Source of the DNA: Lampris incognitus
Lineage: Eukaryota; Chordata; Actinopteri; Lampriformes; Lampridae
Length of the DNA stretch: 64,000 bases
NCBI RefSeq assembly: GCF_029633865.1
Contig: NC_079214.1
Coordinates: 28,961,333 to 29,025,332 of the forward strand
Direction of reading: 5' to 3'
The notes beneath the pieces are model-generated. The model ran no database searches and was not told where the DNA came from. It saw nothing but the letters and a program-made list of their open reading frames with translations. Below, one piece after another: positions 37,351 through 47,705 of the stretch. Both the position numbers and the translations under genes were made by a program. How positions within the stretch are numbered: the first letter of the stretch is position 1; every line of letters begins with the position of its first letter.

Positions 37351-38225
37351 CAATAAAATAGCATGGTATAAATGATGAGAACATAATGACAGTAATGTGC
37401 TCTGGCCTTTTGATGCTTGTTTGCTTTAAAGTTTTATCACCTCCACACAGGTCCAGTTCTGTGGTTGATGGAGTCTGCCACACAACATCTGCAGCAACAC
37501 GCGTTTGCATGCATAGGCACACAGTGCCACATGCACATGGGCACAAACACACTGAGTGTGTACACACGGGCACAGATCTTCAGCACAGACAAGAGATTCA
37601 TTTCAAAACTTGAAAGATTTGTTACAAAAGCTATTTGTTTTCCACCCCCCCCCCTTCCCTCTATCTGTTTCACCTTCTCTCTCGCTCTCTCTGCACCTCC
37701 CTTCCTTCTTTCCCCCACTGCTTATCCCTCCCGGCCATCTTCTCTATCCCCTCCCTTTTCACTATGCTCCCTCTCTCCCATTCTGTTATTTGTCCATCCC
37801 AATCCACTCCTGAACAACTGCAGCGAGGCTCCAAAGCTTAATCCTGCTTCATCCTCGCACAGTACTCTGTGTGTGTACGTGTGTGTGAGCACGTGTGTGT
37901 GAGCACGTGTTTGTGTGCGTGTGCATGCGTGTGTGTGTGGACTGGAGCTGAAAGCTGAAAGTGCTCACAGTGCTGCATTGTCGGTGCCTTGGTTGAGTTT
38001 TTTTATTTTTAGAAATTAGGGAGAAAAGTTTTCATTACTTCATCACTTCAGAAAGACAAAGGGAGTGAAATAGAAAGAGAAAGGGAGAGAGCTTGAGAAA
38101 GGAAGAGGGGAGATTGAATGGAAATGAATCATCAATAAGGACATGTGAGGGGGAAAAGACAAAGGGCAAGAGAGGGTGTGTGTATCTGGGTGTTCACGGA
38201 TGCCAGGGGTTTAAGAGAGAGAGCG
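37351..38225. other. Intergenic DNA, no gene seen
   Basis: Pyrimidine-rich 37640-37800, TG-rich 37868-37940, GA-rich 38050-38230. Overlapping open frames are compositional. Confidence 0.5.
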
Positions 38226-38226
38226 A

Positions 38227-39215
38227 GTGAGAGTCGGGGGGGGGGGGTGTCTTCAGATGGTCCAGAATGCTGCAGCTAGAATCCTGACAAAAACTAGAAA
38301 ATTTGACCATGTTACACCAATTCTTGACTCCTTTCATTCGCTTCCTATCCACTTCAAGGTGCTTCTGCTGACCTATAAAATCCTAAATGGGCTTGCCCCA
38401 TCTTACCTGTCTGATCTTCTTAAACCGTACATTACATCTCCAGTTCTCCGCTCTCAGAATACAGGGCTGCTGTGTGCACCAAAAGTTAAAAAGAAGTCAG
38501 ATGGTGGCAGGGCCTTTTCCTACCAGGCCCCGTTCTCGCGGAATAACCTGCCTGCTGCCGTCAAACAATCAGAGTCCATGAGTCCTTTAAATCCACATTT
38601 AAAACTCTTTTTTTTTTTACTTAACCTACAATTAGTTGCCTTTTATTCGACTACTTTACAACCTGTACTGCATGGAGGGACAGTTTCTGTCTCAATGAAT
38701 TTACCAAGCACTGTTCTGCCAACGAGATTATAGCATATAGATTATTGACTATTGCAAACCGTTCCCTTCTCTCACATGTCTTTTCTCACTCTGAATTATG
38801 TCTTCTCCTTTCTCTTCCCCTGTGTATGTGAATGGTGCAATGTGAGTCTCCTCTGTATGCACTTGTAGTCTTTCCTCCTCCCAGGTCTCCATGGTGACGG
38901 TGTTCACCACCTGGACACTGCTTGGCATCCTCCTCATCACATTGTTTATATAGATTAAAATTCCATTATAATTCTGTTGTCCATTGTCAATGTTGTATTT
39001 TGTAATGTCTGTCCATCTTGGGAGAGAGATCCCTCCTCTGTTGCTCTCCCTGAGATTTCTCCCTGTTAAAGGGGTTTTTTAAGGAGTTGTTCCTTTTCCA
39101 ATGTGAGGGTCTAAGGACAGGATGTTGTGTTGCTGTAAAGCCCCTTGAGGCAGATTTTTAATTTGTGATATTGGGCTATACAAATAAAATTGACTTGACT
39201 TAACCTCAGTTGTTG
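38227..39215 (+). mobile_element. L2-like LINE, 3' end with tail
   Basis: The open frame 38227-38733 carries the C-terminal end of an L2-type protein: LQMVQNAAARILTKTRKFDH, LPIHFKVLLLTYKILNGLAP, then RAFSYQAPFSRNNLPAAVK. The untranslated tail follows to TTGGGCTATACAAATAAAAT (39171 onward). It is 5'-truncated. Its tail part is included in the inverted repeat with 45346-46265. Confidence 0.85.
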
Positions 39216-39840
39216 CCCATTTATGCTAATTTGTGAAATGTAAAAAAAAATGCATCTTTATTTTCTAGCTTCTATACAAGTGAAGTGGCTCAACTCAAGG
39301 TTGCTCTGTCACTCACCTTCGATTCTCCTCTCCAGAGCCAAAGGGATCGACCAATGCTGCGGCAGGGGGAGAGACATCTGCCAGCTCTTCCCTGTGGGAA
39401 CAAACAAAGGTAAGAATTTATTTTAAAAAAAAACCCCAACATCATACAAACATAAAAACTCATCATCAAGCATGTAATGTATTCCTGTCCCCTAGCCCCA
39501 ATGTTTGTATCTTTCCTCCACACCCATCCATTACAGTTTGGGAATGTAATGTCTTACTTGTTAATGCATTTGTGCAATACACAGAAGCAACGATAAACAA
39601 ATAATTTCCTCCGATAAAAATGTTTAAATTCCTTAACAAAAGATTGCATAATCCCCTCAGAGCTTAAAGCAGAACTGCAAAGGATAAAAGCCATGAAATT
39701 AGAAAAGATCTGTGCTTTGACAGAAATAAATAAATAAATAAGAAATGCAAACAGTAAAGAAGCAAAACTGAGGTCCTCCCCTCATCTGTGTCACTAAAGC
39801 TATTGCATGTGTTACCTCACCCACCCACATGTAATGTAAC
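38740..39840 (-). repeat. Inverted repeat, arm A (copy of cgref1 exon-2 region)
   Basis: This stretch is the reverse complement, at roughly 90% by eye, of 44725-46265 once the SINE insertion in that arm is set aside. Shared landmarks: the LINE tail, AACTTGAGTTGAGCCACTTC read in reverse, the 75-bp exon copy at 39317-39391, and the break at the string ATTACATGTGGG (about 39826). The spacer to arm B is about 4.9 kb. Confidence 0.85.
39317..39391 (-). pseudogene. Inverted extra copy of cgref1 exon 2
   Basis: Same length (75 nt) as 45165-45239, with five differences, all transitions. The frame is open (EELADVSPPAAALV, then DPFGSGEENR), and both splice signals are kept: acceptor TTCCCACAG and donor GTGAGTGAC. 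Two of five changes alter the protein (Ile to Val, Asn to Asp). No further cgref1 exon was seen to its left on the minus strand, so it is most simply a partial duplication. It could instead be an exon of a second, head-to-head cgref1 copy. Labelled pseudogene for lack of a transcript context, not because it is broken. Confidence 0.6.
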
Positions 39841-40654
39841 ATAGCTCTCAGCATGCAACAGCACAGAGAGAGGGGGGGGGGATGCTGCAGTGGACAAGTG
39901 CAGGCAACCTGACATAGGTAGCAGACTGTCGATAAAAGTTGATAGTTTTAGTTATTAGAAAGCATTTGAATCTTTTGTCTCATCTTTTGTCAATCTTTAT
40001 CCGCTGTGTCATCAAGATTACATTCTACACAAAGTTTTGTTTGTCACCTCTCACCGAATCTATGTCTAAACAGGTTCAGTCACACTGGAAAACAATGCAT
40101 AACGATATTAACCCTGTCTAGAGTTGAACTATTCTCAGAGCAAACAAGTTTTATTTCTTGCTATATTTCTAACACTGACTATTTTAATCATAACTGAATG
40201 TGAAAAGCCCCTGCATGCAATATAAAACTCATTCCCTTGGTAAAAAAAAGAAAGGCTTTTAAATAGTGTGGTTCTCTAAATCTATATCTTTCATAACAGC
40301 ACCACTCATGCGCTGATTCAGTGTGTGGAGACAGCAGCCTGTCTTGGTACAAGAAAAATGCTCCTGTGTGACCAATAAGACCTATCTTATCTTAAATAAA
40401 TCATAGTCAAATAAATTCGGATAATGCCCATAGGTGCTCTGGGATATAGAAAAAAGAGAAATTGCACACCCTAAGGAGCTATTAGTAGCTAAGTGATCAT
40501 TAGAGTGTGCAGCTAAAACAGAATATGGGGTACCTTATGTTGACTAGTAAATCATGTCTCGTCAGGTGACAATTATACAACCTCCATTCTGTGTTTGCGT
40601 TTATACCCTGGTTGTGTTCAGGTGACTCTGGAATATACCTCAAAGAACAAGAAA

Positions 40655-40659
<5 letters not shown>
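39841..40659. other. Spacer of the inverted repeat, no gene seen
   Basis: AT-rich unique sequence. A poly-G run is at 39872-39881. Confidence 0.5.

Positions 40660-40699
<40 letters not shown>
40660..40699. repeat. (GT)n microsatellite
   Basis: Twenty GT repeats. Confidence 0.97.
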
Positions 40700-40700
<1 letters not shown>

Positions 40701-40789
40701 ACATGTATGTGTGTGTCTGCTTTCTCTCTTTCTGTCCACTCTAATGTGTACCTGTGCTGATTTGACCACCAGTTTTGCTCCTGTCTACT

Positions 40790-41545
40790 TCTACTACTTT
40801 CGGCTGCTCCCGTTAGGGGGCGCCACAGCGGATCATCCGTTTCCATTTCTTCCTGTCTTCTTCTTCTTTTTTTTTTTTTTTTATTTCTGATTTTTCCCTT
40901 TTTTCTCCCAATTTAGTGGCCAATTGATCCCTATTTTAATTCAACCACCCACCCTCGTATTGCATGCGTTCGCCAACTGCATCTCTCCGGCCGGCAGTCT
41001 CGAAGGAAAGCGCCTCCCCACTTTCGTGACAAGGCGAATCCAAGCCGAACCACTGTTTTTCCGACACACACAGAGACGCATTCACATGACGAACACAAGC
41101 CGACTCCGCCCCCCTCCCGAACACAGCGTGGCCAATGATTGCTGCTTCATCGAGTCCGGCCATAGTCGGATCTGACGAGACCGGGGCGCGAACCCCAGTC
41201 CCCAGTGGGCAACTGCATCGACACCAAGCCGATGCTTAGACCGCTACACCACCGCGGACGCATTTCTTCCTGTCTTCTGCATCTTCCTCTGTCACACCAG
41301 CCACCTGCATGTCTTCCCTCACCACATCCATAAACCTCCTCTTTGGCCTTCCTCTTACCCTCTTCCCTGGCAGCTCCATAGTCAGCATCCTTCTTCCAAT
41401 ATACCCAGCATCTCTCCTCCACACGTCCGGTTTTTGCTCCTGTAAATCCCTTAAATCTGACACTTGCACGCCTTGTTCCTTACCGACCACACCCAAAACA
41501 GCAATAGGTGTCCGAGTGTGTGCCCACTGGATAGCCAGGTTCAAG
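40790..41545 (-). mobile_element. LINE 3' end, split by a SINE
   Basis: The minus-strand reading 41279-41544 ends an RT-type protein: AIQWAHTRTPIAVLGVVGKE, then IGRRMLTMELPGKRVRGRP and KRRFMDVVREDMQVAGVTEE. The untranslated end (CGGATGATCCGCTGTGGC on the minus strand, plus 40815-40840) continues beyond the SINE at 40862-41260. It is a 5'-truncated fragment of a common teleost LINE. Confidence 0.75.
40862..41260 (-). mobile_element. tRNA-headed SINE, family C
   Basis: Read on the minus strand, the head GTCCGCGGTGGTGTAGCGGT carries an A-box, and GGTTCGCGCCCC is the B-box. The 3' end is a T/A-rich tail at 40862-40920. It is flanked by the perfect 18-bp target duplication CATTTCTTCCTGTCTTCT (40844-40861 and 41261-41278), so both ends are exact. 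A second copy is at 47131-47509. Confidence 0.92.
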
Positions 41546-41606
41546 ACACGGGAAAGGAGGCCATCTTGTGGTCAACTACGGACATTATCGAGATTGGTTG
41601 TGAGAA

Positions 41607-41608
<2 letters not shown>

Positions 41609-41668
<60 letters not shown>
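41609..41668. repeat. (GT)n microsatellite
   Basis: About 30 GT repeats. Confidence 0.98.
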
Positions 41669-41669
<1 letters not shown>

Positions 41670-41734
41670 CAGATTTTTTTTACCCTAATAGAGGCCAGAC
41701 GTTTCCGCAGGATACAAAAACCTGAAACCACCTA

Positions 41735-41940
41735 CCTTGGGGGGACATTTTATGTGTCCCCATGAGGAAAAGGGTCTATTTTAAGGTTAAGGTTAAAATT
41801 GGGATTAGGTTAAGGTTAGGGTAAGGGTAAAGGTTGGGCATGTAGTTATGATGGTTAAGGTTAGGATTCATTCCTTAACCCTAACCTTTCACTACATGTA
41901 GTCAACGAGGGGTCCCCACAAGTATAGGGAAACGTGTGTG
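41735..41940. repeat. Telomere-like fold-back repeat
   Basis: Degenerate GGTTAAGGTTAGGGTAAGGG units, followed by the inverted CCTTAACCCTAACC, between TGTGTCCCCATGAGGAAA and GGGGTCCCCACAAGTATAGG. This resembles a widespread fish intronic repeat, not a telomere. Confidence 0.65.
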
Positions 41941-41944
41941 TGTG

Positions 41945-42719
41945 TGTGTATTCGGTGCTCAGCGGTCAACGTTAGTCCTTAATATAACCATGTGGCCGCA
42001 CCCTCCCGTGTCTTGCTGGACAGAGACATGCATGCTGCAGTGTTATTCACTGCGTACGTTTGTACTCGGAATACTAACACTACTTGAAGGTCGATATTTG
42101 GACTTGGATCCGTTTATTTGATACGCCTTTTCATACTCGCACGACAAATACAATATGAAAAAAGCCCGACACAAAAAAAACAAAAAACAAAAAAACAAAA
42201 CAAAAAGTCTGAGGTTGTGAAGTGACGGAGGGCGATTGGCAGTTGGGGCAATGTTAGACCACTACAGTTCAACAGCCATCAACTTCCCCACCGGAATCCA
42301 AACTAGAATAGAGGACGACGTGGCGTGGCGGAGGGAGAGAGAGAGCGGGAGAGAGAGAAGGAGGGGGAGAGACAGAGCGGGAGAGAAAGAGGGAGGGAGA
42401 GAGAGGCAGAGAGGTATTTTTAACCGCAATGCCCATTTTGTTTTAAGCTATATGCACTTACACACCACACACATTTGTATTTTTAAGTTAAATTTACCTG
42501 GTTTTATTATATAGTTGACTGAAATGTTGCAATTTGACACATTTTGTTCACGCATTTCTTTATTCCAGTAGATTTCTACTTGTTGCTGGTAAATTTTGGT
42601 TTTATTTCACACTTGCTTAGGCGGTGTAAACGTGTCGCTAATTTAAAATAAAGCCCTTTTGACAGAGACATAGACAGACACTAGACAGATAGAGAGACAG
42701 AGAGAGTGGACAGATAGAC
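41945..42719. other. Intergenic DNA, no gene seen
   Basis: An A-rich tail-like run at 42170-42206 may end an unrecognised retroposon. A GA-rich tract is at 42330-42412. Confidence 0.45.
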
Positions 42720-42730
42720 AGAGAGAGAGA

Positions 42731-42788
<58 letters not shown>
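42720..42788. repeat. (GA)n microsatellite
   Basis: GA array preceded by GACAGA-type units from about 42660. Confidence 0.97.
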
Positions 42789-42789
<1 letters not shown>

Positions 42790-43010
42790 GTCTGGGGTTC
42801 CACGTGTCATGTGTGTCATTGACCATAACAGAGCTGCTCTGCCGCGTGCGTGTCGTCGCCGTTGCGCAGTGCAGACCGGGCGGAGCGCGTGCGGGGCCGG
42901 TGTTGCCCCGGTATGATCAGACTCAAACCTGGACGCGTCTCTCCGTCTACACATCCAACATGCGGAAAGGTTGGCTTCTTATTACTATGCACGCTAGCAA
43001 AAGCTTACAG
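42790..43010 (+). promoter_or_regulatory. CpG-rich segment, possible cgref1 promoter or exon 1
   Basis: The most CpG-dense stretch between 11 and 50 kb (for example GCGTGCGTGTCGTCGCCGTT and GGAGCGCGTGCGGGGCCGG). It has an E-box CACGTG at about 42801 and a possible donor (GGAAAG|GTTGGC) at about 42970. It lies about 2 kb upstream of cgref1 exon 2 on the same strand. Assigned to cgref1 by place only. Confidence 0.3.
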
Positions 43011-44013
43011 TAGACTGTGAAATATGTACCGCCTCTAGCACTTCTAACGTCCCTGTCGCCGGCATGAAAAGCTTTAATACACTGAAGCTAATGGAGTAAA
43101 ATCCCGCGTTTCTGCATGCAAATGTACAACAAGCTTATTCTTTACTGAGCCTGTTTGGCCAAACGTCTCTATTAGATAAACTACAGCTGGACGCTAACAA
43201 ACTGCTTCCGTATAGTAAATGCAAGTAATTCGTATCTAGTCCCGTCGTATCCTTTCGATTTCAACCGATGTGTGCGTTATGTGATGCGTGTTGTCTCACG
43301 CAAGAAAGGAGGGCAGTATGATATCCGCCAGACAGTGTGAGTGCTTTTTTTTAAAAATTATTATTCATAGTCGCTCCGTTCATGTAGAAACTCGCTGCAG
43401 TCATTTGGTCTGAGAGCCACAGCGTCGACACGATTACTTCCCTGGAGGCAGCAGCAAGCAGCAGTCTTCCGGTAGCAGCGGGAGTTGTATGCCATCCAAT
43501 ACACACACAGTAATGGGTGAGGTTAAGGGATAGAACGATGGTGTGCCATATGCCCGGATGAAGACCTGCATACACCCATCACTATGGGCATCAGTGAAAC
43601 TAAATGAACTCCTATTAGAATGAAATGGGTCTCAGACACGCACATGCAGATGTACAAACACACTGTAAACTGGGGACGATAGACCTACTGAACAGTTGCA
43701 TGCATACTCACTATGTCATATATGCAAACGCAGAGAAACGAACATCTTGATAAACCAGTTAGGCGGACCATCTTATCACTAGGGTGAAAATGAATGCATG
43801 ACCCCCCCCCCATCTTATGTACATGGCTGCATGCAGTACACATGGCTTGCTCCGTGTATTGCATGCACATGGAGTCTGTGTCCTCCGCAACCTCTGTTGA
43901 AACTGTGCAAGGGTGGGACCTTAGGAGAGCAGTTGAACTGGACATATCAAATTTGGACGTAAAAGAAGGGGGGCCCTAATTGCAAGACCGACACTGTAAT
44001 AACAGTGTTTGCT
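43011..44013. other. Region upstream of cgref1, no gene seen
   Basis: Unique-looking DNA with no supported exon. Confidence 0.4.
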
Positions 44014-44147
44014 ATGACACTGTTTTGTGCTTGTACAGGAAGTGTGCTACCGGAGCTTCACTCGGATAGATTGATTCGATGTGTCGTATCACTGTACCTG
44101 TTCATACACCCGTGTCTAGCTGCACCAGGTGTACCAGGGGCACAAAG
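44014..44147 (+). CDS. cgref1: cgref1 candidate signal-peptide exon
   Basis: ATG at 44014 opens 44 codons plus two bases. The frame includes a hydrophobic stretch (IRCVVSLYLFIHPCLA) followed by APGVPGAQ and a GT donor at 44148. The two leftover bases join the single base at the start of exon 45165-45239 to give Arg-Glu-Glu. In mammalian CGREF1 the mature protein also starts AAP soon after a signal peptide, and a short variable stretch precedes the conserved NPF. Against it: the N-terminal region before the hydrophobic part is long for a signal peptide (about 20 residues), and the donor is weak and merges into a TCTA array. Prediction only. Confidence 0.35.
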
Positions 44148-44148
44148 G

Positions 44149-44320
<172 letters not shown>

Positions 44321-44368
44321 ATCTGATTGTGTTTAACTATCTGTCGCTTGAGTTTTCTCTCTAACACA

Positions 44369-44370
<2 letters not shown>

Positions 44371-44435
<65 letters not shown>

Positions 44436-44458
44436 TCACACACACACACACACACACG
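44371..44458. repeat. (TC)n then (AC)n compound microsatellite
   Basis: About 60 bp of TC followed by about 20 bp of AC. Confidence 0.97.
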
Positions 44459-44599
44459 CATGCATACACACGAGTTGCTTTGTTAATTGTACTGTATGAA
44501 AGCTGGTTGTGAATGTTTCACATGCAAAATTGCAGCCAGCTTACATTAAACTTACATTACATTGTTTAGTATTAATGTTAGGTTGAGTACTGTCCTGAT

Positions 44600-44728
44600 C
44601 CCAAGGTGACTGACCTCTACTAGCTATCTATCTACCTCTGTTACTCTTACCGTTGATGTCCTTTTTTTACCCTGTTTGCTGCTATCTACCCCTGAATTTC
44701 CCCTGGGGGATGAATAAAGGTTATCTTA
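44600..44728 (+). repeat. Retroposon 3' tail fragment
   Basis: TGAATTTCCCCTGGGGGATGAATAAAGG is a common fish SINE/LINE end. It stops at the border of inverted-repeat arm B (about 44725). Confidence 0.5.
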
Positions 44729-45164
44729 TTACATGTGGGTGGGTGAGGTAACAAATACAATAGCTTTAGTGACACAAATGAGGGGAGGCCCTCAGTTTTG
44801 CTTCTTTACCATTTGCATTTCTTATTTATTTGCTTTTTTCTGTCAAAGCACAGATCTTTTATATTTCATGGCTTTTATCCTTTGCAGTCCTACTTCCTGT
44901 CTTTTAAACTCTGAGGGGATTATGAAATCTTGTTAAGGGATTTAAACATTTTTATCGCAGGAAATTATTTGTTTATCATTGCTTCTGTGTATTGCACAAA
45001 CGCATTAACAAGTAAGACATTACATTCCCAAACTGTAATGGATGGGTGTGGGGGAAAGAGACAAACATTGGGGCTAGGAGACAGGAATACATTACATGCT
45101 TGATGATGAGTTTTTATGTTTGTATGTTTTTATTGTATATTCTTACCTTTGTTTGTTCCCACAG

Positions 45165-45239
45165 GGAAGAGTTGGCAGATATCTCTCCCCCTGCCGCGGC
45201 ATTAGTCAATCCCTTTGGCTCTGGAGAGGAGAATCGAAG
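45165..45239 (+). CDS. cgref1: cgref1 exon 2 (start of mature protein)
   Basis: Seventy-five nucleotides encode EELADISPPAAALVNPFGSG and then EENRR, with one base completing the upstream codon and two bases left over. They join the exon at 49120 as Arg-Leu-Leu-Lys-Ser-Tyr. Mammalian CGREF1 has the same NPF-x-PG/SG-x-E-x(3)-LL-x-SY layout in its N-terminal secreted part. The acceptor is TTCCCACAG and the donor GTGAGTGAC. CGREF1 (cell growth regulator with EF-hand domain 1) is a secreted calcium-binding protein linked to cell adhesion and growth. This exon lies inside an inverted repeat. Confidence 0.8.
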
Positions 45240-45345
45240 GTGAGTGACAGAGCAACCTTGAGTTGAGCCACTTCACTTGTATAGAAGCTAGAAAATAAAG
45301 ATGCTTTTTTTTAACATTTCACAAATTAGCATAAATTGGCAACAA

Positions 45346-46265
45346 CTGAAGTCAGGTCAAATCAATTTTATTTGTATAGCCCAATATCACAAATTACAAA
45401 TTTGCCTCAGTGGGCTTTACAGCAACACAACATCCCGTCCTTAGACCCTCTCATCGGATAAGGAACAACTCCCTAAAAAAAAAAAAAAAAAACCTTTAAC
45501 AGGGAGAAAAAATAGGAAGAAACCTCAGGGAGAGCAACAGAGGAGGGATCTCTCTCCCAAGACGGACAGACATATAATGGAAGTTGTGTGTACAGAATAA
45601 AACACAATTTACAGAATCCATCCATCCATCCATTATCTGAACCGCTTATCCTGCTCTCAGGGTCGTGGGGATGCTGGAGCGTATTCCAGCAGTCATTGGG
45701 CAGTAGGACACCCTGAACAGGCCGCCAGGCCATCACAGGGCCCGCCCGCCCGCACACACACACATTCATACCTAGGGACAATTTAGTATGGCCAATTCAC
45801 CTGACTTACATGTCTTTGGACTGTGGGAGGAAACCGGAGTCCCTGGAGGAAACCCACGCAGACACGGGGAGAACATGTAAACACCACACAGAGGATGACC
45901 TGGGATGACCCCCAAAGTTGGACTACCCTGGGGCTCGAACCCAGAACCTTCTTACTGTGAGGCGACCACGCTAACCACTGTGCCACCATGCTGCCCAATT
46001 TACAGAATAAAATATTGAAAGAGGATAAGAGAATTATAATGGAATTATAAGATATATGAAGAATATGATGAGGACGCCAAGCAGTGTCCAGATGCCACTG
46101 GAACAGCCCAGGACCTGAGCCACATGACCACCATCACCATGTACACCTGACAGGAGGACAGACTACACAAGCACACAGGGGAGACTCACACCTCACCATT
46201 CACATACATAGGAGAAGAGAAAAGATAAGACATTAGTCACACATCGGAGAGAGAGGATACAACAT
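45346..46265 (-). mobile_element. LINE 3' tail, reversed, split by a SINE
   Basis: Reverse complement of the tail at 38740-39215 (ATTTTATTTGTATAGCCCAA at the left end). It is interrupted at 45618-45995. It forms the outer part of arm B. Confidence 0.8.
45618..45995 (-). mobile_element. tRNA-headed SINE, family A, complete
   Basis: Read on the minus strand, the head has A-box TGGCACAGTGGTTAGCG and B-box GGTTCGAGCCC. The body has CGGTTTCCTCCCACAGTCCA and the tail GATAAGCGGTTCAGATAATG plus ATGG units. The 13-bp target duplication CAATTTACAGAAT stands at 45605-45617 and 45996-46008. Absent from the matching place in arm A, so it inserted after the duplication. Confidence 0.93.
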
Positions 46266-46689
46266 TGAAACAGGATAACAATATTATATGGATTTGTCGT
46301 CATCGTCTGTGTCTCTCGTGTCCCAGGATCCATTCCAAGAGATAGAAAAAAAACTCTTGGAGCCATTCGCTAAAGCCTTGATTAAAGTGGTGATCAGGTC
46401 GCGATGCTGGTCCACACTGCTTGGCCTGGGAGGATCTAGTTCCATGGCAACACAAGAGTGAAGACGATGGGATCCGCCACAGGTTGCACCCAAGTGATGT
46501 TAGGCACTTACGAGCCAGGGATGTGTGGGATTTTTATAACCGCCAGTCCGTGGTCCCGTTAGGCTTTAGCCAGCTGAGTGCTGCCCAGGTTACGCCAACT
46601 CCACAAGTGAAGTCCGGTCAATACCGCGAAGAGGGGCCTATCCGGGGTTTGTCGTGCATGCAGGAATCGGTAGCCTGAACCTTTCAGCC
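46266..46689. other. Unassigned segment in cgref1 intron 2
   Basis: GC-balanced sequence with short open frames on both strands (46421-46678 plus, 46284-46493 minus), no domain recognised. Its composition differs from the surrounding AT-rich intron, so it is probably part of an unidentified retroelement. Confidence 0.35.
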
Positions 46690-46860
46690 TACATCACATG
46701 ACGCTTCAGCAACCCAAATTGATTTATATGGATTTATAACATATATAAAGAGTGTGATGAGGAGGATGCTATGCAGTGACCACGTGGTGATCACTGTCAT
46801 CATGGAGACCTGGGAGGAGGACAGACTACACATGCACATGGGAGAGACTCAAGAACTCCT
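46690..46860 (-). repeat. Second fragment of the LINE tail
   Basis: TGTGATGAGGAGGATGCTAT and ATGGAGACCTGGGAGGAGGA repeat strings from the tail at 38880-38945 in reverse. Confidence 0.65.
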
Positions 46861-46863
46861 AAA

Positions 46864-47705
46864 AGGAGCATCTGGGTAGTGTAGTGGTCTATTCTGTTGC
46901 CTACCATCACAGGGATCGCCGGTTCGAATCTCCGTATTACCTTTGGCTTGGTCGGGCGTCCCTACAGACACAATTGGCCGTGTCTGTAGGTGAGAAGCTG
47001 GATTTGGGTGTGTGTCCTGGTCGCTGCATTAGCGCCTCCTCTGATCGGTCAGGGCGCCGTTCGGTGGGGAGGGGGAACTGAGGGGAATAGCATGATCCTC
47101 CCATGCGCTACGTCCCCCTGGTGAAACTCCTTTTCTTTTTTTCTCTGATTTCTCCCAATTTAGTGGTCAATCAATCCCTATTTTAGTTCAAACACCCACC
47201 CTCGTACTGCATGCATTCGCCAACTGCATCTCTCCAGCCGGCAGTCTCGAAGGACTGTGGGAGGACCACTTTCGTGACAAGGCGAATCCAGGCCGAACCA
47301 CTGCTTTTTCCGACACACACAGAGACGCATTCATGTGATGAACACAAGCCCACTCCGCCCCCCTCCCGAAGACACCATTGCCAATTATTGCTGCTTTGTC
47401 GAGTCCGGCCATAGTCGGATCTGACGGGACCGAGGTGCGAACCCCGGTCCCCAGTGGGCAACTGCATCGACACAAAGCCGATGCTTAGACCGCTACACCA
47501 CCGCGGACCCCCCCTGGTGAAACTCCTCACTGTCAGGTGAAAAGTGGCGGCTGGTGACTCCACATGTATCGGAGGAAGCATGTGGTAGTCTGCAACCCCT
47601 CCCCGGATTGGCAAAGGGGGTGGGGCAGCGACCGGGACGGCTCGAAAAATAGGGTAATTGGCCAAGTACAATTGGGGAGAAAAAGGGAGGGGGGAAAAAA
47701 AAATT
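46864..47705 (+). mobile_element. SINE family B, split by SINE C
   Basis: The head (GAGCATCTGGGTAGTGTAGT, B-box GGTTCGAATCT) to GCTACGTCCCCCTGGTGAAA is at 46864-47130. It resumes at 47510 with the duplicated target and runs to GAGAAAAAGGGAGG at about 47690. Confidence 0.9.
47131..47509 (-). mobile_element. SINE family C nested in SINE B
   Basis: Same family and orientation as 40862-41260. The 17-bp target duplication CCCCCTGGTGAAACTCC (47114-47130 and 47510-47526) lies within the SINE B body, giving exact ends. Order: B first, C later. Confidence 0.93.

Larger units (their letters stand above)
44725..46265 (+). repeat. Inverted repeat, arm B (carries cgref1 exon 2)
   Basis: Pairs with 38740-39840 in reverse. 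It contains the cgref1 exon at 45165-45239, the LINE tail in reverse (45346 onward) and an extra SINE A at 45618-45995 that arm A lacks. Confidence 0.85.

Noticed and set aside
41755..41905. Interstitial telomere
   Set aside because: Units are degenerate, mixed TTAAGG/TTAGGG and folded back, flanked by repeat-type ends.
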